64,000 bases of DNA from Cystobacter fuscus (GCF_002305875.1 NZ_CP022098.1:8804001-8868000); one strand, 5' to 3'. Shown: positions 42,077-53,581, numbered from the stretch's first letter. A program made the numbers and translations. Notes: generated by a model not told the origin, from the letters alone.

Positions 42077-43059
42077 TTCGCCACCCCCGCCGCGCGGAGA
42101 ATCGCCTTGCGCTCGTCATCCGCGAGCTGGAGCGTCTCCAGCTCCTTCTCGTAGGTGAGCTTCTCCTCGCCGTTGGCGTTCCACGAGGCGAGCACCAGCC
42201 ACGACACCATCGTCTTGTCGCCGCCCTGGGCGAGGATGCGGGCCGCGCCCGCCGCGAGGCTCCGGTCCTTGTCCTCGAGGAGCGGACGCAGCGCCGGCCC
42301 GGTCTGCTTCACGGGCAGCCCCTCGTAGAGCCCGAGCCCCTGGCGGCGCACGAGCCGGTCCTCGGAGGCGAGCAGCTTTTTCGCGAAGGAGAAGCCCTCG
42401 GGCGCCCCGAGCAGGCACAGCCCCCGGGCCGCGGCGAAGCGCGTGCTCTCCGAGCTGTCATCCAGGAAGGCCTCGAGCGCCTTGGCCTGCTTCTTGTCCC
42501 CCGCGGCGCCCACCGCCTCCAGCATCAACACGCGCGTCTGGGGATCCGCCTCGGTGCGCGCCTGGGCGACGAGTGTCTTGCCCACCCGGGGGTCGTGGCT
42601 GGCCCCCAGGGCGCGCGCCACCTCGCGGCGCACCCCGTACGACTTGTCCTGCAGCAGCGGCAACAACACGTCGACGCGCTTGCTGCCCAGCCGGCCCAGG
42701 CCCTGCGCCGCGTACATGCGCACCGCGCTGTCCTCGTGCCCGGCGAGCTGCGCCAGCAGCGACTCGGCCGAGCGCGTCTCCAGACCGGCCAGCACCGCCG
42801 TCAGGTCGCGCAGCCGCCGGGGATCCATCTCCTGGGAGATGCCCCGGGCGAGCTGCTGCGCGGCGTAGGGCTCCTCGCGCAGGATGCGCAGGCGGGAGAT
42901 GGCGGTGGGCACCGGGAGGGCTCCGTCGATGACCTGCTCGACGAGCGCCTGGGTCTCGGCGCGGCGCCCCATGCGCTTCTGCACGGAAGGGGGCGCGGCG
43001 ACGGCGAGCGAGGACACGAGGGGCAACAGGAGCAGCAGGCGGACGAGCGGGGTTCCCAC
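42073..43059 (-). CDS. Exported HEAT-repeat protein
   Basis: 328 residues from GTG 43059, where a signal peptide begins (LVRLLLLLPLVSSLAVAAPP); the frame is open to 43098. It is made of HEAT-like repeats (SAVRMYAAQGLGRLGSKRVDVLLPLL, YGVRREVARALGASHDPRVGKTL, STRFAAARGLCLLGAPEG). Likely a periplasmic scaffold. Coupled to the DUF1460 amidase. Confidence 0.8.
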   Translation of the reverse strand: MGTPLVRLLLLLPLVSSLAVAAPPSVQKRMGRRAETQALVEQVIDGALPVPTAISRLRILREEPYAAQQLARGISQEMDPRRLRDLTAVLAGLETRSAESLLAQLAGHEDSAVRMYAAQGLGRLGSKRVDVLLPLLQDKSYGVRREVARALGASHDPRVGKTLVAQARTEADPQTRVLMLEAVGAAGDKKQAKALEAFLDDSSESTRFAAARGLCLLGAPEGFSFAKKLLASEDRLVRRQGLGLYEGLPVKQTGPALRPLLEDKDRSLAAGAARILAQGGDKTMVSWLVLASWNANGEEKLTYEKELETLQLADDERKAILRAAGVAK

Positions 43060-43220
43060 GGGGGGCGCAGGATGGCAAGCCTCGCGCGGGCCTGTCAAAA
43101 ACCCGGCCCGGGCCTGCTTCCTCCCTCCGGAACGTCCTTCGCCCCGATTCTTGACCCTCCCCGAGGCGATTGATACGACCCGTCCCAGTGTCTTCCAGCC
43201 CTGATGCCGAGGCCTCTCCG

Positions 43221-43544
43221 ATGAAGCGACTCCTCGTACTGGTGGCGGTGGCGGGAGCCCTGAGCGGCTGCGGCCCCATCAAGTCCACTTCCCACCTGCT
43301 GGACGCCGAGGTGCAGATCCAGGCGGCCCGCACCGCCGGGGCCGAGACGCTCGCGCCCTACGAGTGGACGGCCGCCAACCTCTACATCCACAAGGCGCGC
43401 GAAGAGGTGAGCTACTCGGACTACCAGTCCGGTGTGGACTTCGCCGAGAAGGCCGCGCGCTATGCCGCCGAGGCGCGTGAAAAGGCCCTGGCCGTGGCCA
43501 ATGACAACACCGACGGCGCTGCCTCCCCCCGCCCCAACCCCTGA
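43221..43544 (+). CDS. DUF4398-type lipoprotein
   Basis: 107 residues from ATG 43221, which starts a lipoprotein signal (LLVLVAVAGALSGCG). The mature part is helical with the DUF4398 pattern (AGAETLAPYEWTAANLYIHKAREEVSYSDYQSGVDFAEKAARYAAEA). Such lipoproteins pair with OmpA proteins; the next gene begins 19 bases later and its N-terminal part repeats the same helical pattern. Confidence 0.8.
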   Translation: MKRLLVLVAVAGALSGCGPIKSTSHLLDAEVQIQAARTAGAETLAPYEWTAANLYIHKAREEVSYSDYQSGVDFAEKAARYAAEAREKALAVANDNTDGAASPRPNP

Positions 43545-43563
43545 CGCAGGGAGCCCCCTACCG

Positions 43564-45246
<1,683 letters not shown>

Positions 45247-45247
45247 T

Positions 45248-45270
45248 CCCCTCCTCCCACTCGGGAGGGG
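45248..45270. terminator. Hairpin between convergent OmpA and truD genes
   Basis: CCCCTCC / GGAGGGG arms of 7 bp around a 9-base loop, directly after the OmpA stop. No U-run. Suits a terminator for the plus-strand gene. Confidence 0.45.
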
Positions 45271-45330
45271 AACCCCGGGAGGGTGCCGCGCGCCACCAGG
45301 CCGCGAGCACCCTCCTCGCATTTCAGGGGC

Positions 45331-46353
45331 TCAGCCGTCCTTGAGCAGCTCGTGGAGGACCTCGGTGGCGTAGGAGCCCTTGGGCAGCTCGAACGCGAGC
45401 CGCAGGTCCGCTCCCTCCACCTCCAGCGACACGCCGCCGAGCCGCACCCGGTAGGGCCTGCGCCCGCCCTGCGTCTCGTCGCCGCCGCGCCGGAAGTCCT
45501 CCAGCGTCACGCCCTCGTCCGCGAGCAGCTTCGCCTCGGCCTCGGCCACCGCGTGGGCCGCCGCGGTCATCTTCGGCCCGAAGAGCGGGCCGGCGGGGCT
45601 CACCTCGAACGCGGCCACGCGGGGAACGTCCACCTCGGGGGCCTCGCACACGAAGAGGCCACCCGAGTCCTCGCGGCGCAGCACGTCACCCGCGAGCGCC
45701 GTGTCGAAGGTGCCCGCGCGCAGCCGCTCCACCAGGGCCCGGTTGAACAGGCGGGACTGGAAGGCGGACAGGTAGAGCTTGCGCTGGAACTTGTCGGGGC
45801 GGCGCGGCAGCCGCTGGCCGAGCACCAGCAGCCGGCCGAAGTCCGCGTTGTCGCCCTCGCGGCCGAAGCGCTGATCCCCGAAGTAGTTGGGCAGGCCGCG
45901 CGCCTCCAGCCGGGCGAGCGTCTCGCGCGCCGCGCCCACGTCCCGCACGTCACGCAGGCGCAACCGGAAGCGGTTTCCCCGCAGGTGCCCGGTGCGCAGC
46001 TTGTTGCCATGGCGCTTCGTCCACAGGACGCTCACGCCCTCCAGCGCGAAGCCGGACAGACGCGCCTCGGCCCTCGCGGGCACGGAGAGCAGTTGCCGGG
46101 TGATGGCCTGCCGGTCCTTCATCCCCGCCACGCCCACCTCGCCCTCGTCCACCGCCAGGGCGGCCGCCAGGGCCTTCACGACCTCGCGGGTGTCGCGGCC
46201 CCGCTTCTCCAGCCACAGATAGAGGTGCTCCCCCTCCCCCGAGGGCAGGTACGCGGGGAGCTCCTCCACCTCGAAGTCCTCGGGGACGAGCTTGAAGGCA
46301 CCGCCACACCCGGGAACGTCCTGGGTCAACCGGGGCCGCTCGGCGGCCACCAT
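45331..46353 (-). CDS. truD: tRNA pseudouridine(13) synthase TruD
   Basis: 340 residues, the usual length. TruD motifs are all present: PEDFEVEELPAYLPSGEGEHLYLWLEK, catalytic region GVAGMKDRQAITRQ (Asp nucleophile), GNRFRLRLRDV, LPNYFGDQRFG and LYLSAFQSRLFNRAL. It converts U13 of certain tRNAs to pseudouridine. One base separates its start from the stop of the DUF4388 gene, so they are transcribed together. Confidence 0.95.
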   Translation of the reverse strand: MVAAERPRLTQDVPGCGGAFKLVPEDFEVEELPAYLPSGEGEHLYLWLEKRGRDTREVVKALAAALAVDEGEVGVAGMKDRQAITRQLLSVPARAEARLSGFALEGVSVLWTKRHGNKLRTGHLRGNRFRLRLRDVRDVGAARETLARLEARGLPNYFGDQRFGREGDNADFGRLLVLGQRLPRRPDKFQRKLYLSAFQSRLFNRALVERLRAGTFDTALAGDVLRREDSGGLFVCEAPEVDVPRVAAFEVSPAGPLFGPKMTAAAHAVAEAEAKLLADEGVTLEDFRRGGDETQGGRRPYRVRLGGVSLEVEGADLRLAFELPKGSYATEVLHELLKDG

Positions 46354-46354
46354 G

Positions 46355-47767
46355 TCACCCGCCTCCCAGCGTGGAGAGCATGTCCTTCACGCGCCGGGCG
46401 AGATCCTCGTCGGCGCGCGACTCGAGCAGCTCTCCGGCCTGGAAGAGGAGGAAGAACATCACGTCGCTGAGCGCCTGGCGGAAGGCGACCACCGGCTCCG
46501 AGCCCATGGAGCCGCGGTGCTGATCGTACGCCTCGCGCAGCTTCGTCTCCGACAGGCTGCCATCCGCGGCGAAGGACAGCCCCGCCAGCACCGGCGAGGA
46601 CGACAGCGCCTGACCCGACAGCGCGGCGTTGGCCGAGGCGATGAACTCGCGCGCCAGCCCCTGCTTGGCCACCTCGGTGGCGATCTCCCGGAAGATGCGG
46701 TTGAAGACGCTCACCACCTCGCTCACGGCCACCACCGGGGGCGGCTCCTGGTGCGCGGTGATGGCGCGGATGCCGGACTGGCTCACGCGCACGGACGGAA
46801 GGCCCGTGGAGGAGGGGCGCACCACGGGGATGCCCATGATGCTGCGCGGGCGCACCGCCGGCAGCCCCGACATCGACGGCACCGGGCTGCCCAGGGCCTT
46901 GTCGGACAGGCTCACGAAGCCGCCCTCCAGCAGGCCGTAGACGACCTTGGTGACGTCGAACTCGGACAGGCGGCTGGCCTGCCCCAGCTCCAGCAAGGTG
47001 CGGCGCCCATCCACCAGCCCCAGCACGCGATCCTCGTCCGGCTCCAGCTTGGCGAACGTCGGCCCCTTGCGCAGCACGTACAGGCGGCTGTGGGGGATGC
47101 GTTTGCGGAAGTGCGCCAGCTCGTCGATCTTCCGGATGCTGTCCATGAGCAGGCTCTGCGTGGACAGCTGGATGTTGTGGCCGAGCTTGTCCTCCACCGG
47201 CTGGTCCACGAGGAAGAAGCTGCCCTCGCGGCACAGGACGATGGAGTGGAAGATCTCGCTCACCTGGTGCGTGACGCACCGGAAGAGATCATGCGCCTGC
47301 AACAGGCCGCGCTCCACCAGGGTGCGGCCAATCTTGGAAGGGGGCTGCTCGCGCAGCACGGCCTCGAGCTGGGCGCGCTCCACGTAGCCCAGGCGCACGA
47401 GCACCTCCCCGAGCCGGTCCGCCGCCACGTCCGAGGTGGCCCCGCGCACCTCGCCCTCGCGCATCACCACCGAGCGCTCGCCACTGGGGGCCTGCACCCG
47501 CACGATGCCGCTCCAGCGCGACTGGCTGAGGAAGGCGATGAGGTCGGACAGCGGGAAGCCGGACGCGTCCCCGGAGAGCACCACGCGCGGGGTGGGCAGC
47601 GAGCCCCCCTCCGCGGGCGAGCGCGAGAAGACGAGCAGATCCGGAGAGGTGGGCTGCAGGATGTAGGAGCCCGCGCGGCCCACCAGTCCGGACGGCGACT
47701 GCGGAGACACTCCGGGCCGCTCGTCGGGGACGAGCTGGGAGCCCTCGATGCGGAAGCGCGCGCTCAT
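46355..47767 (-). CDS. DUF4388-domain regulatory protein
   Basis: 470 residues. The DUF4388 (PATAN-like) domain is at about 65-240 (FPLSDLIAFLSQSRWSGIVRVQ, REGEVRGATSD, LLMDSIRKIDEL), followed by a winged-helix-like stretch (RTLLELGQASRLSEFDVTKVVYGLLEGG), a disordered linker and a C-terminal helical domain. Found widely in myxobacteria and other delta-group bacteria near signalling genes; molecular role unknown. Lies between the thioredoxin-fold protein and truD. Confidence 0.85.
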   Translation of the reverse strand: MSARFRIEGSQLVPDERPGVSPQSPSGLVGRAGSYILQPTSPDLLVFSRSPAEGGSLPTPRVVLSGDASGFPLSDLIAFLSQSRWSGIVRVQAPSGERSVVMREGEVRGATSDVAADRLGEVLVRLGYVERAQLEAVLREQPPSKIGRTLVERGLLQAHDLFRCVTHQVSEIFHSIVLCREGSFFLVDQPVEDKLGHNIQLSTQSLLMDSIRKIDELAHFRKRIPHSRLYVLRKGPTFAKLEPDEDRVLGLVDGRRTLLELGQASRLSEFDVTKVVYGLLEGGFVSLSDKALGSPVPSMSGLPAVRPRSIMGIPVVRPSSTGLPSVRVSQSGIRAITAHQEPPPVVAVSEVVSVFNRIFREIATEVAKQGLAREFIASANAALSGQALSSSPVLAGLSFAADGSLSETKLREAYDQHRGSMGSEPVVAFRQALSDVMFFLLFQAGELLESRADEDLARRVKDMLSTLGGG

Positions 47768-47774
47768 GAGCCCG

Positions 47775-48734
47775 TCAGTCCGCGGCCCACGCGTTGTTGT
47801 TGGCGCGCCACGTCGTCTCGTCCTCGAGGGCGTGCGAGAGCATGTCCTCGGTGAGGCCCAGCTGCAGATCGTTGAAGCGGCCGTTGAAGAAGAGGCTGGG
47901 CGTGCCGCGGATGTTGGCGCGCGTGCCCATCGACTTGTACTTGTCCAGTTCCTTGGCGTAGGTGCCCGCCTGGAGCGCCTTCTGCAGCTCGGCGCCCTTG
48001 AGGCCGATCTTGTTGGCCAGCTCCACGAGCGTCGCGGTGGACAGGCGGTGGGCGTTCTCGAAGAGCGCGTCGTGCATCTCCCAGTACTTGCCCTGGTCGC
48101 GCGCCCAGAGCGCCGCCTGGCCGGCGGGCACCGCGTTGGCGTGCATGGGCAGCGGATAGGGCACGTTGCAGAAGCGCACCTTGGTGGCGTTCTTCTTCGC
48201 GAAGGCCTCGAGCACCGGCCGGGCCTTGCCGCAGTAGGGGCACTCGAAGTCGGAGAACTCCACCAGCGTCACCGGGGCCTTGGCGTCCCCCGTGCACATG
48301 CGCGGGTCCACCTCGAACTTCTGCCGGGGCGCGCGGAAGGAGGCGTAGTACTCGGAGAGCGCGACGATGATGTCGGTGGCCGGCACGCCCGCGGCGGCCT
48401 GCCGGGCGGCGAGCCGCGTCATGCGCTTGGCATGCTGGCAGCTGGTGTGTCCCCTGAGGCACTGGCCCAGCGTATGGGGGCAGCCGCAGTAACAGAACTC
48501 ATCCGAGAGCACCGTGGCCAGCTCGTGCTGGGCCGCGGGCGACAGCGCGGAGAAGTCCATGCCGGGAATGCCCTGGAGGGCCGAGGTCCCGGACGTGGCG
48601 GGTGGCGTGGGAGTGGCTGGCTTGAACGGGGCTGGAGGGGTCGGCGGAGCCGCCTCGGAGGAGGGAGCGCCGGCGAGAGCCGTCAGCGCCAGGGTGAGAG
48701 CCAGGAGGACGCGGTTGCGGCGGGCGGGGAGCAC
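47775..48734 (-). CDS. Exported DsbA-like thioredoxin-fold protein with CcmH-like segment
   Basis: 319 residues. Signal peptide (LLALTLALTALAGAPSSEA), a Pro-rich linker, then a Cys-rich segment FCYCGCPHTLGQC near residue 80 that recalls CcmH/NrfF heme-lyase motifs, and a DsbA-type domain with CPYC active site (LVEFSDFECPYCGKARPV) and cis-Pro loop (IRGTPSLFFNG). Likely a periplasmic disulfide oxidoreductase or isomerase. The combination with the Cys cluster suggests a specialised substrate. Confidence 0.88.
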   Translation of the reverse strand: MLPARRNRVLLALTLALTALAGAPSSEAAPPTPPAPFKPATPTPPATSGTSALQGIPGMDFSALSPAAQHELATVLSDEFCYCGCPHTLGQCLRGHTSCQHAKRMTRLAARQAAAGVPATDIIVALSEYYASFRAPRQKFEVDPRMCTGDAKAPVTLVEFSDFECPYCGKARPVLEAFAKKNATKVRFCNVPYPLPMHANAVPAGQAALWARDQGKYWEMHDALFENAHRLSTATLVELANKIGLKGAELQKALQAGTYAKELDKYKSMGTRANIRGTPSLFFNGRFNDLQLGLTEDMLSHALEDETTWRANNNAWAAD

Positions 48735-48803
48735 ATCGCCGGTTTAGCCATGCGCGCGAGGCTTGTAAAGCAACCCTGGCTCTGCCAGGGAAGGGTCCGT
48801 CCC

Positions 48804-49847
48804 ATGCCCAGACTCCTCCTGCTGCACACGGGCGGCACGTTGGGGATGGCCGGAGGCCGGCCGTCCGCGCTGCGCCCCGCCGCCTTCTTCAAGACGCTCA
48901 AGTCCCGCTGCCCTGAACTCTTCCAGCTCGCCGATATCGAGCTGGAGCTCTTCTGCAACCTGGACAGCTCGGAGATGCAGCCCGAGCTGTGGAGCCGGCT
49001 CGCCGCGCACCTGCACCGCCGGCTGCCCGACTTCGATGGCGCCGTGGTGACCCATGGCACGGACACGCTCGCCTACACGGCGAGCGCCCTGTCCTTCATG
49101 CTGCCCGGCCTGGACAAGCCCGTGGTGATGACGGGCTCGCAGCGGCCGCTGGGCGAGGTGCGCTCGGACGCGCGGCTCAACCTCATCGACGCGGTGCTCT
49201 CCGCCCTGCAGGGCCCGCCCGAGGTGAGCATCTGCTTCGACTCCCATCTCTATCGAGGCAACCGCGCCCGCAAGGTGAAGGTGGCCGAGTACGACGCCTT
49301 CGACAGCCCCAACTACCCCCTGCTCGGCACGCTCGGAGTGGAGGCCACCTTCGCTCCAGGTCTCAGGCAGAAGGGCCCCCGGCGCCTGCGCGAGCGGCTC
49401 GAGTCGCGCGTCTTCCTCCTCAAGGTCTTCCCCGGGCTGGATCCCGCGCTGCCCATGGCGCTCCTGCCCCAGGTGCGCGGCCTGGTGCTGGAGGCCTATG
49501 GCGCGGGCAACTACCCCCTGGATCCCACGCTCGGCCATTCCCTGCTGCCGCTGTTCCGCGAGGCGCGCGCGCGGGACGTGCCGGTGGTGGTGGTGAGCCA
49601 GGCCCACCACAACGGCGTGGACCTCTCCCTCTATGAATCCGGCGCGGCGGCGCTCGCCGAGGGGGCGCTGAGCGGCGGAGACATGACGCCCTCGGCGGCG
49701 CTCGTGAAGCTCATGCAGGGGCTCGCCTACCACCAGGACAGGGAGGCTCGGGCCCGGTTCATCCAGACGCCGATTGTCGGCGAGATGACCGATCGCCCCT
49801 CGAATGTTCACGGGACTCCGGCCAAAAAGTCGAGACGCGCCCGTTAA
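48804..49847 (+). CDS. Type I-like asparaginase
   Basis: 347 residues from ATG 48804 (AAGGG upstream). The two Thr motifs of bacterial asparaginases are present: LLHTGGTLGM near the N-terminus and GAVVTHGTDTLAYTA around residue 85, plus VVMTGSQRPLGEVRSDARLN. No signal peptide, so cytoplasmic. Hydrolyses asparagine to aspartate and ammonia. The C-terminus ends in a basic tail. Divergent from the DsbA-like gene. Confidence 0.92.
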   Translation: MPRLLLLHTGGTLGMAGGRPSALRPAAFFKTLKSRCPELFQLADIELELFCNLDSSEMQPELWSRLAAHLHRRLPDFDGAVVTHGTDTLAYTASALSFMLPGLDKPVVMTGSQRPLGEVRSDARLNLIDAVLSALQGPPEVSICFDSHLYRGNRARKVKVAEYDAFDSPNYPLLGTLGVEATFAPGLRQKGPRRLRERLESRVFLLKVFPGLDPALPMALLPQVRGLVLEAYGAGNYPLDPTLGHSLLPLFREARARDVPVVVVSQAHHNGVDLSLYESGAAALAEGALSGGDMTPSAALVKLMQGLAYHQDREARARFIQTPIVGEMTDRPSNVHGTPAKKSRRAR

Positions 49848-49923
49848 GAGCGATCATGGCTGGGCGGGTGGCCCGAGGTCTGCTTGCTGCTACCAATCCT
49901 CGACCCATAAGATGGGGGGCACG

Positions 49924-50838
49924 ATGTCCGACGAGAAGACCGCCGTCCATTCCATCTCGGACCTGCTGGGAGCCGCCGCGCCACAGCAGAGCGCGTATCT
50001 CATCGTGATCAGCGCGAAGTCGGCTTCCGGCATCGGGCGGATGTTCAAGCTGGATCGCTCCGAGACGGTGCTCGGCCGTAGCGTGGAGGCGCAGTTCCAG
50101 GTCGAGGACGATGGCATCTCGCGCAAGCACGCCAAGGTGGTGTCGCTCGGGGATGGCCGCTTCCAGCTCGTGGACCTGGGCAGCACCAACGGCACGTTCC
50201 TCAACGGCCTGAAGGTGAGCGCCGCGCCGCTCTACGATGGCGACAAGATCCAGATCGGCTCCAACACGGTGCTCAAGTTCTCCATCCAGGATCAGCTGGA
50301 GGAGGCCTACCAGCGCAGCATCTACGAGTCGGCCACGCGCGATGGGCTCACGCGCCTGTACAACAAGAAGTACTTCATGGAGACGCTGCGCAAGGAGTTC
50401 TCCTACTGCCTGCGTCACCGGGTGGCCCTGTCGCTGGTGATGTTCGACGTGGACCACTTCAAGAAGATCAACGACGTGTACGGACACCCCGCGGGCGACT
50501 ACGTGCTCACGCGCATCGCGCAGCGGGTGAGCGACACGGTGCGCACCGAGGATCTGTTCGCGCGCTACGGCGGCGAGGAGTTCGCCCTCATGCTGCGCGA
50601 GTCCGCCGAGGAGCAGGCCATGTCGTGCGCCGAGCGCTGCCGCGCGGCGGTGGACCGCACGGACTTCATCTTCAGCGGCACCCCCATCAAGGTGACCATC
50701 AGCCTGGGGGTGGCCACGCTGCACGACTCGGACTACGCCCAGGCCGAGGACATCATCGCCGCGGCGGACAAGTACCTCTACCGGGCCAAGCGCGCCGGCC
50801 GCAACCGCGTGGACGGCAAGGCCGTCAGCGGCTCCTGA
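49924..50838 (+). CDS. FHA-GGDEF diguanylate cyclase
   Basis: 304 residues. FHA domain at about 40-120 (ETVLGRSVEAQF, DDGISRKHAKV, LVDLGSTNGTFLNG), which binds phospho-Thr, and a GGDEF domain at about 140-300 with intact active site RYGGEEFAL and substrate contacts (DVDHFKKINDVYGH). It makes cyclic-di-GMP, presumably under control of a Ser/Thr kinase through the FHA domain. No RxxD inhibitory site is evident just before GGEEF. The neighbouring minus-strand gene has a degenerate GGDEF. Confidence 0.93.
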   Translation: MSDEKTAVHSISDLLGAAAPQQSAYLIVISAKSASGIGRMFKLDRSETVLGRSVEAQFQVEDDGISRKHAKVVSLGDGRFQLVDLGSTNGTFLNGLKVSAAPLYDGDKIQIGSNTVLKFSIQDQLEEAYQRSIYESATRDGLTRLYNKKYFMETLRKEFSYCLRHRVALSLVMFDVDHFKKINDVYGHPAGDYVLTRIAQRVSDTVRTEDLFARYGGEEFALMLRESAEEQAMSCAERCRAAVDRTDFIFSGTPIKVTISLGVATLHDSDYAQAEDIIAAADKYLYRAKRAGRNRVDGKAVSGS

Positions 50839-50868
50839 GCGGGTCGGCGCATCGTCAGGAGAGCATCC

Positions 50869-51783
50869 TCAGGACCCGGCCTCGAGTCCTGCCGTCTCCG
50901 CGAGCATCTCCACCCGGTTGCCTCCCGCCGCCCGGGCGGCGTCCAGCGAGCGCTGCGCCTGGCGCACCATGTCCGAGAAGGACTCGTCCCGCCCCGGCGC
51001 GAGCGCGGACAGCCCCACGGACACGGTGGGCCGCAGCACCTGATCATCGAAGGCGAGGCTGGAGCGGGCCACGCGCTCGCAGACGCGGCGCGCCACCGTC
51101 TGGGCGCCGGCGAGGTCCGTGTGCGGCAGGAGCAACAGCACGCGGTCCGGCGAGTACTGCACCGGGAAGTCCGTGTCCCGCAGCGAGCGCCGGATGGCGA
51201 GCGCCAGCCCTCCGTTGAGCTGCTCGCGCAAGCCGCGGTCCACCTGCACCGGCAGCGCATCGAAGGCCACCAGCGCCAGCGCCAGCGGCAGGCCGTAGCG
51301 CCGCGAGCGCTTCACCTCCACGAAGACGAGATCCTTGAAGTGCGGGAAGGCGTAGAACTGGGTGAGGGGATCCAACAACCCCTCGGACGGCAGCCGCACC
51401 ACCTCGGCCACTCCAGCGGACCGGCCCTTGCGAGCGGGCGCGCCGCGCGAGAGCGTCCGCAGCTTCACCAGCTCCGGCAGCCGCACCTGGAGATCCTTCG
51501 CGGACACCGGCAGGGGAAGCACGCCATCGGCGAAGCCCGGCGCCTTGCCCGGCTCCTCCCGCGCGAGCAACACGAGTGCCCCCGGCAGCCGCGCACGCAC
51601 CTTGCGCGCCACCTTCGCGGGCTCCTCCACCGAGGGCCCCAGCACCACCACCTGGGCCCGACCCACCTCCTCACCCCACTCCGCCTCCGCGAAGACCTCG
51701 AGACCCGCCTTCTCCAGGCCCTCCTTCAACTTGCGGCGCCCGGCGGTTCGCGGCTCGACGATGATGGCTCGTGTCATCTTCAT
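50869..51783 (-). CDS. Receiver-like protein with degenerate GGDEF domain
   Basis: 304 residues from ATG 51783 (GAGGTGAGC before it). The N-terminal ~110 residues have a receiver-like fold (AIIVEPRTAGRRKLKEGLEKAGLEVFAEAEW) with the phospho-acceptor not evident. The C-terminal half is GGDEF-like (LDPLTQFYAFPHFKDLVFVEVKRSRRYGLPLALALVAFD) but the signature reads QYSPDRVLLLLPHT instead of GGDEF, so it cannot make c-di-GMP and may bind it or GTP. Converges with the active cyclase gene. Confidence 0.8.
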   Translation of the reverse strand: MKMTRAIIVEPRTAGRRKLKEGLEKAGLEVFAEAEWGEEVGRAQVVVLGPSVEEPAKVARKVRARLPGALVLLAREEPGKAPGFADGVLPLPVSAKDLQVRLPELVKLRTLSRGAPARKGRSAGVAEVVRLPSEGLLDPLTQFYAFPHFKDLVFVEVKRSRRYGLPLALALVAFDALPVQVDRGLREQLNGGLALAIRRSLRDTDFPVQYSPDRVLLLLPHTDLAGAQTVARRVCERVARSSLAFDDQVLRPTVSVGLSALAPGRDESFSDMVRQAQRSLDAARAAGGNRVEMLAETAGLEAGS

Positions 51784-51863
51784 GCTCACCTCTCCAGACA
51801 CGGCACCCTACAGACAGGTCCTCGATGGCGGCAAGGGGAACGAGGAGGCTGGCGCTCCCCGCG

Positions 51864-53462
51864 CTAGGGAGGGTTGAAGCCGAGCCGCGCCAGGCCCCGC
51901 CGCGCCACGTGCTGGACGTGGGAGTCGGGATCCTTGGACAGGGCCTGACTGAGCGCGGAGGCGGCGAACGGACCCCCCAGGACCCCCAGGGCCTGAGCCG
52001 CGGCCACACGCACCGCGGCCACGCGGTCCTCCCGGAGCACGAGGGCCAGGGGCTTCACATCCTGCGCGCGGCCCAGGCGCTCCAGGGCCTCGATGGCGGC
52101 TTGCCGCACCTCCGGGGACGCGGCGTCCAGCAGGGCCACCACGTCCTCGGCGCGCTCCTTCTGGCGGTGCTGGCCCACCACGAAGAGGGCCGCGACCACC
52201 ACCTCCGGCGCGGCATCCTCGAGCGCGGCGGCGACGGCGCCATCCCCCAGCGCCGAGCGCGGCTGGGCGAGTGCCCGCACCGCGCCCGCGCGCACCTGGG
52301 GCTGCGCGTCCGTGAGGAAGGTAGACACCTCCTCGAAGTGGCGCCTGGCGAGCTTCTCGCACTCGGACAGCCTCGCCACCGCCTCGCCGCGCGTGACGGG
52401 GGAAAGCCGGGTGTCCCGCGCCATCTCCAGGAGGAAGGAGTCACACCTCTTGTCCGCCGCGACCACCTCCCACCAGGCGCGCCGGGTGGCGGGCTCGGAG
52501 TCAGCCGTCCGCAGCCACCGGCCCGCGGCCTCCGTGAGTGACAGGCCCTCGGACTGGGCGAGGGCCCGCGCCGCGATCTGACGGATGCCCGAGTCCTCGT
52601 CCCCCAGGGCCCGCTCCAGCTCACGCCGCGCCAGGGGGCCATAGAGCCGCAGGGACTGCACGGTGGTGCGCCGCGAGGCGACGTCCTGCGCCACCAGGCC
52701 CTTCTGCAATGCCTCCAGTTCCTGGGAGTACACGGCGAAGAGGCGATTGATGAGGACCTGATCCGAGGACTGCCTGGCCTCCAGCAGGAGCAGGCGGCCC
52801 ACGGAGGTGTTCTGCTTGTCCGCCACCCAGAGCAGCGCGGAGGCGGGGGCGGCATCGGCGGACTCGGGACGCTGGGCCATGGCCTCCAGCACCACCCGGG
52901 CGGGTGTCCGGCCGAGGAAGGTGGCCAGGTGCAGCAGCGCCTCGCCCCGGAGCGCCGCGTCCTCGGCGTACACCTCCACCTCCAGGTCGCGCCGCACCGC
53001 GTCACGCTTCTCCCAGACACGGGCGGCGGCCGCGGGTCCCCGCGCGCCCGCGTCCTTCAAGAAGGAGGCCGAGGAAGCACCCGCGGCGGCGGCGGCTCGG
53101 GCGGCCGTGACACACGCGACCACCTCGTCCCGGGCGGGGATGTCGCTCACCCAGTCGGCGAGCATCCGCCGATCGAGGACGCCCTGCTGCTTCGCCTGGG
53201 CGCGCACCGCCCCCCAGCGCACCCGCCAGTTCGGGTCTCCCAGCGCCGAGCGCAACGCCGCCAGGGAAGCGGGATCGGACTTCTCGGCCAGCTCCAGGAG
53301 CCAGCCCTCGGCGCGGCCCGAGGTGAGGCAGGTGCGGCAGACGCGGGCGCGCAAGGCGGGGTCCTGCACGTGGCGCTGGCAGGCCGTCCAGCACCCTGTC
53401 GCCCCCTGGGAACCAGGCTGACCGGCCGACAGAAGGAGCAGCAGCAGGAGGGAGGCAGTCAC
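51864..53462 (-). CDS. Exported HEAT-repeat protein
   Basis: 532 residues beginning at GTG 53462 with a signal peptide ([18 protein letters not shown]). After an N-terminal Cys-containing region ([22 protein letters not shown]), the protein consists of HEAT repeats throughout (for example [60 protein letters not shown]). Likely a periplasmic scaffold or lipoprotein-sorting partner. Divergent from rpsU, sharing the upstream region. Confidence 0.8.
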   Translation of the reverse strand: MTASLLLLLLLSAGQPGSQGATGCWTACQRHVQDPALRARVCRTCLTSGRAEGWLLELAEKSDPASLAALRSALGDPNWRVRWGAVRAQAKQQGVLDRRMLADWVSDIPARDEVVACVTAARAAAAAGASSASFLKDAGARGPAAAARVWEKRDAVRRDLEVEVYAEDAALRGEALLHLATFLGRTPARVVLEAMAQRPESADAAPASALLWVADKQNTSVGRLLLLEARQSSDQVLINRLFAVYSQELEALQKGLVAQDVASRRTTVQSLRLYGPLARRELERALGDEDSGIRQIAARALAQSEGLSLTEAAGRWLRTADSEPATRRAWWEVVAADKRCDSFLLEMARDTRLSPVTRGEAVARLSECEKLARRHFEEVSTFLTDAQPQVRAGAVRALAQPRSALGDGAVAAALEDAAPEVVVAALFVVGQHRQKERAEDVVALLDAASPEVRQAAIEALERLGRAQDVKPLALVLREDRVAAVRVAAAQALGVLGGPFAASALSQALSKDPDSHVQHVARRGLARLGFNPP

Positions 53463-53510
53463 GGGGGGTGCACTCTAGCGCAGCCGCCCCATCCTTTTCC
53501 GAGGGCGTCC

Positions 53511-53539
53511 TTGCGTTTTCACCGCCGCTGCGTCATATC
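53511..53539 (+). promoter_or_regulatory. Weak candidate promoter of the rpsU operon
   Basis: TTGCGT at 53511-53516 and CATATC at 53534-53539 have a 17-base spacer, but each hexamer matches only half of the sigma-70 consensus. It lies 43 bases before rpsU, where a promoter is expected. No better candidate is visible. Confidence 0.3.
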
Positions 53540-53581
53540 GGCGCCCCCCCACCCTCAACGCATCCGGAAGGAGGTGACGAT

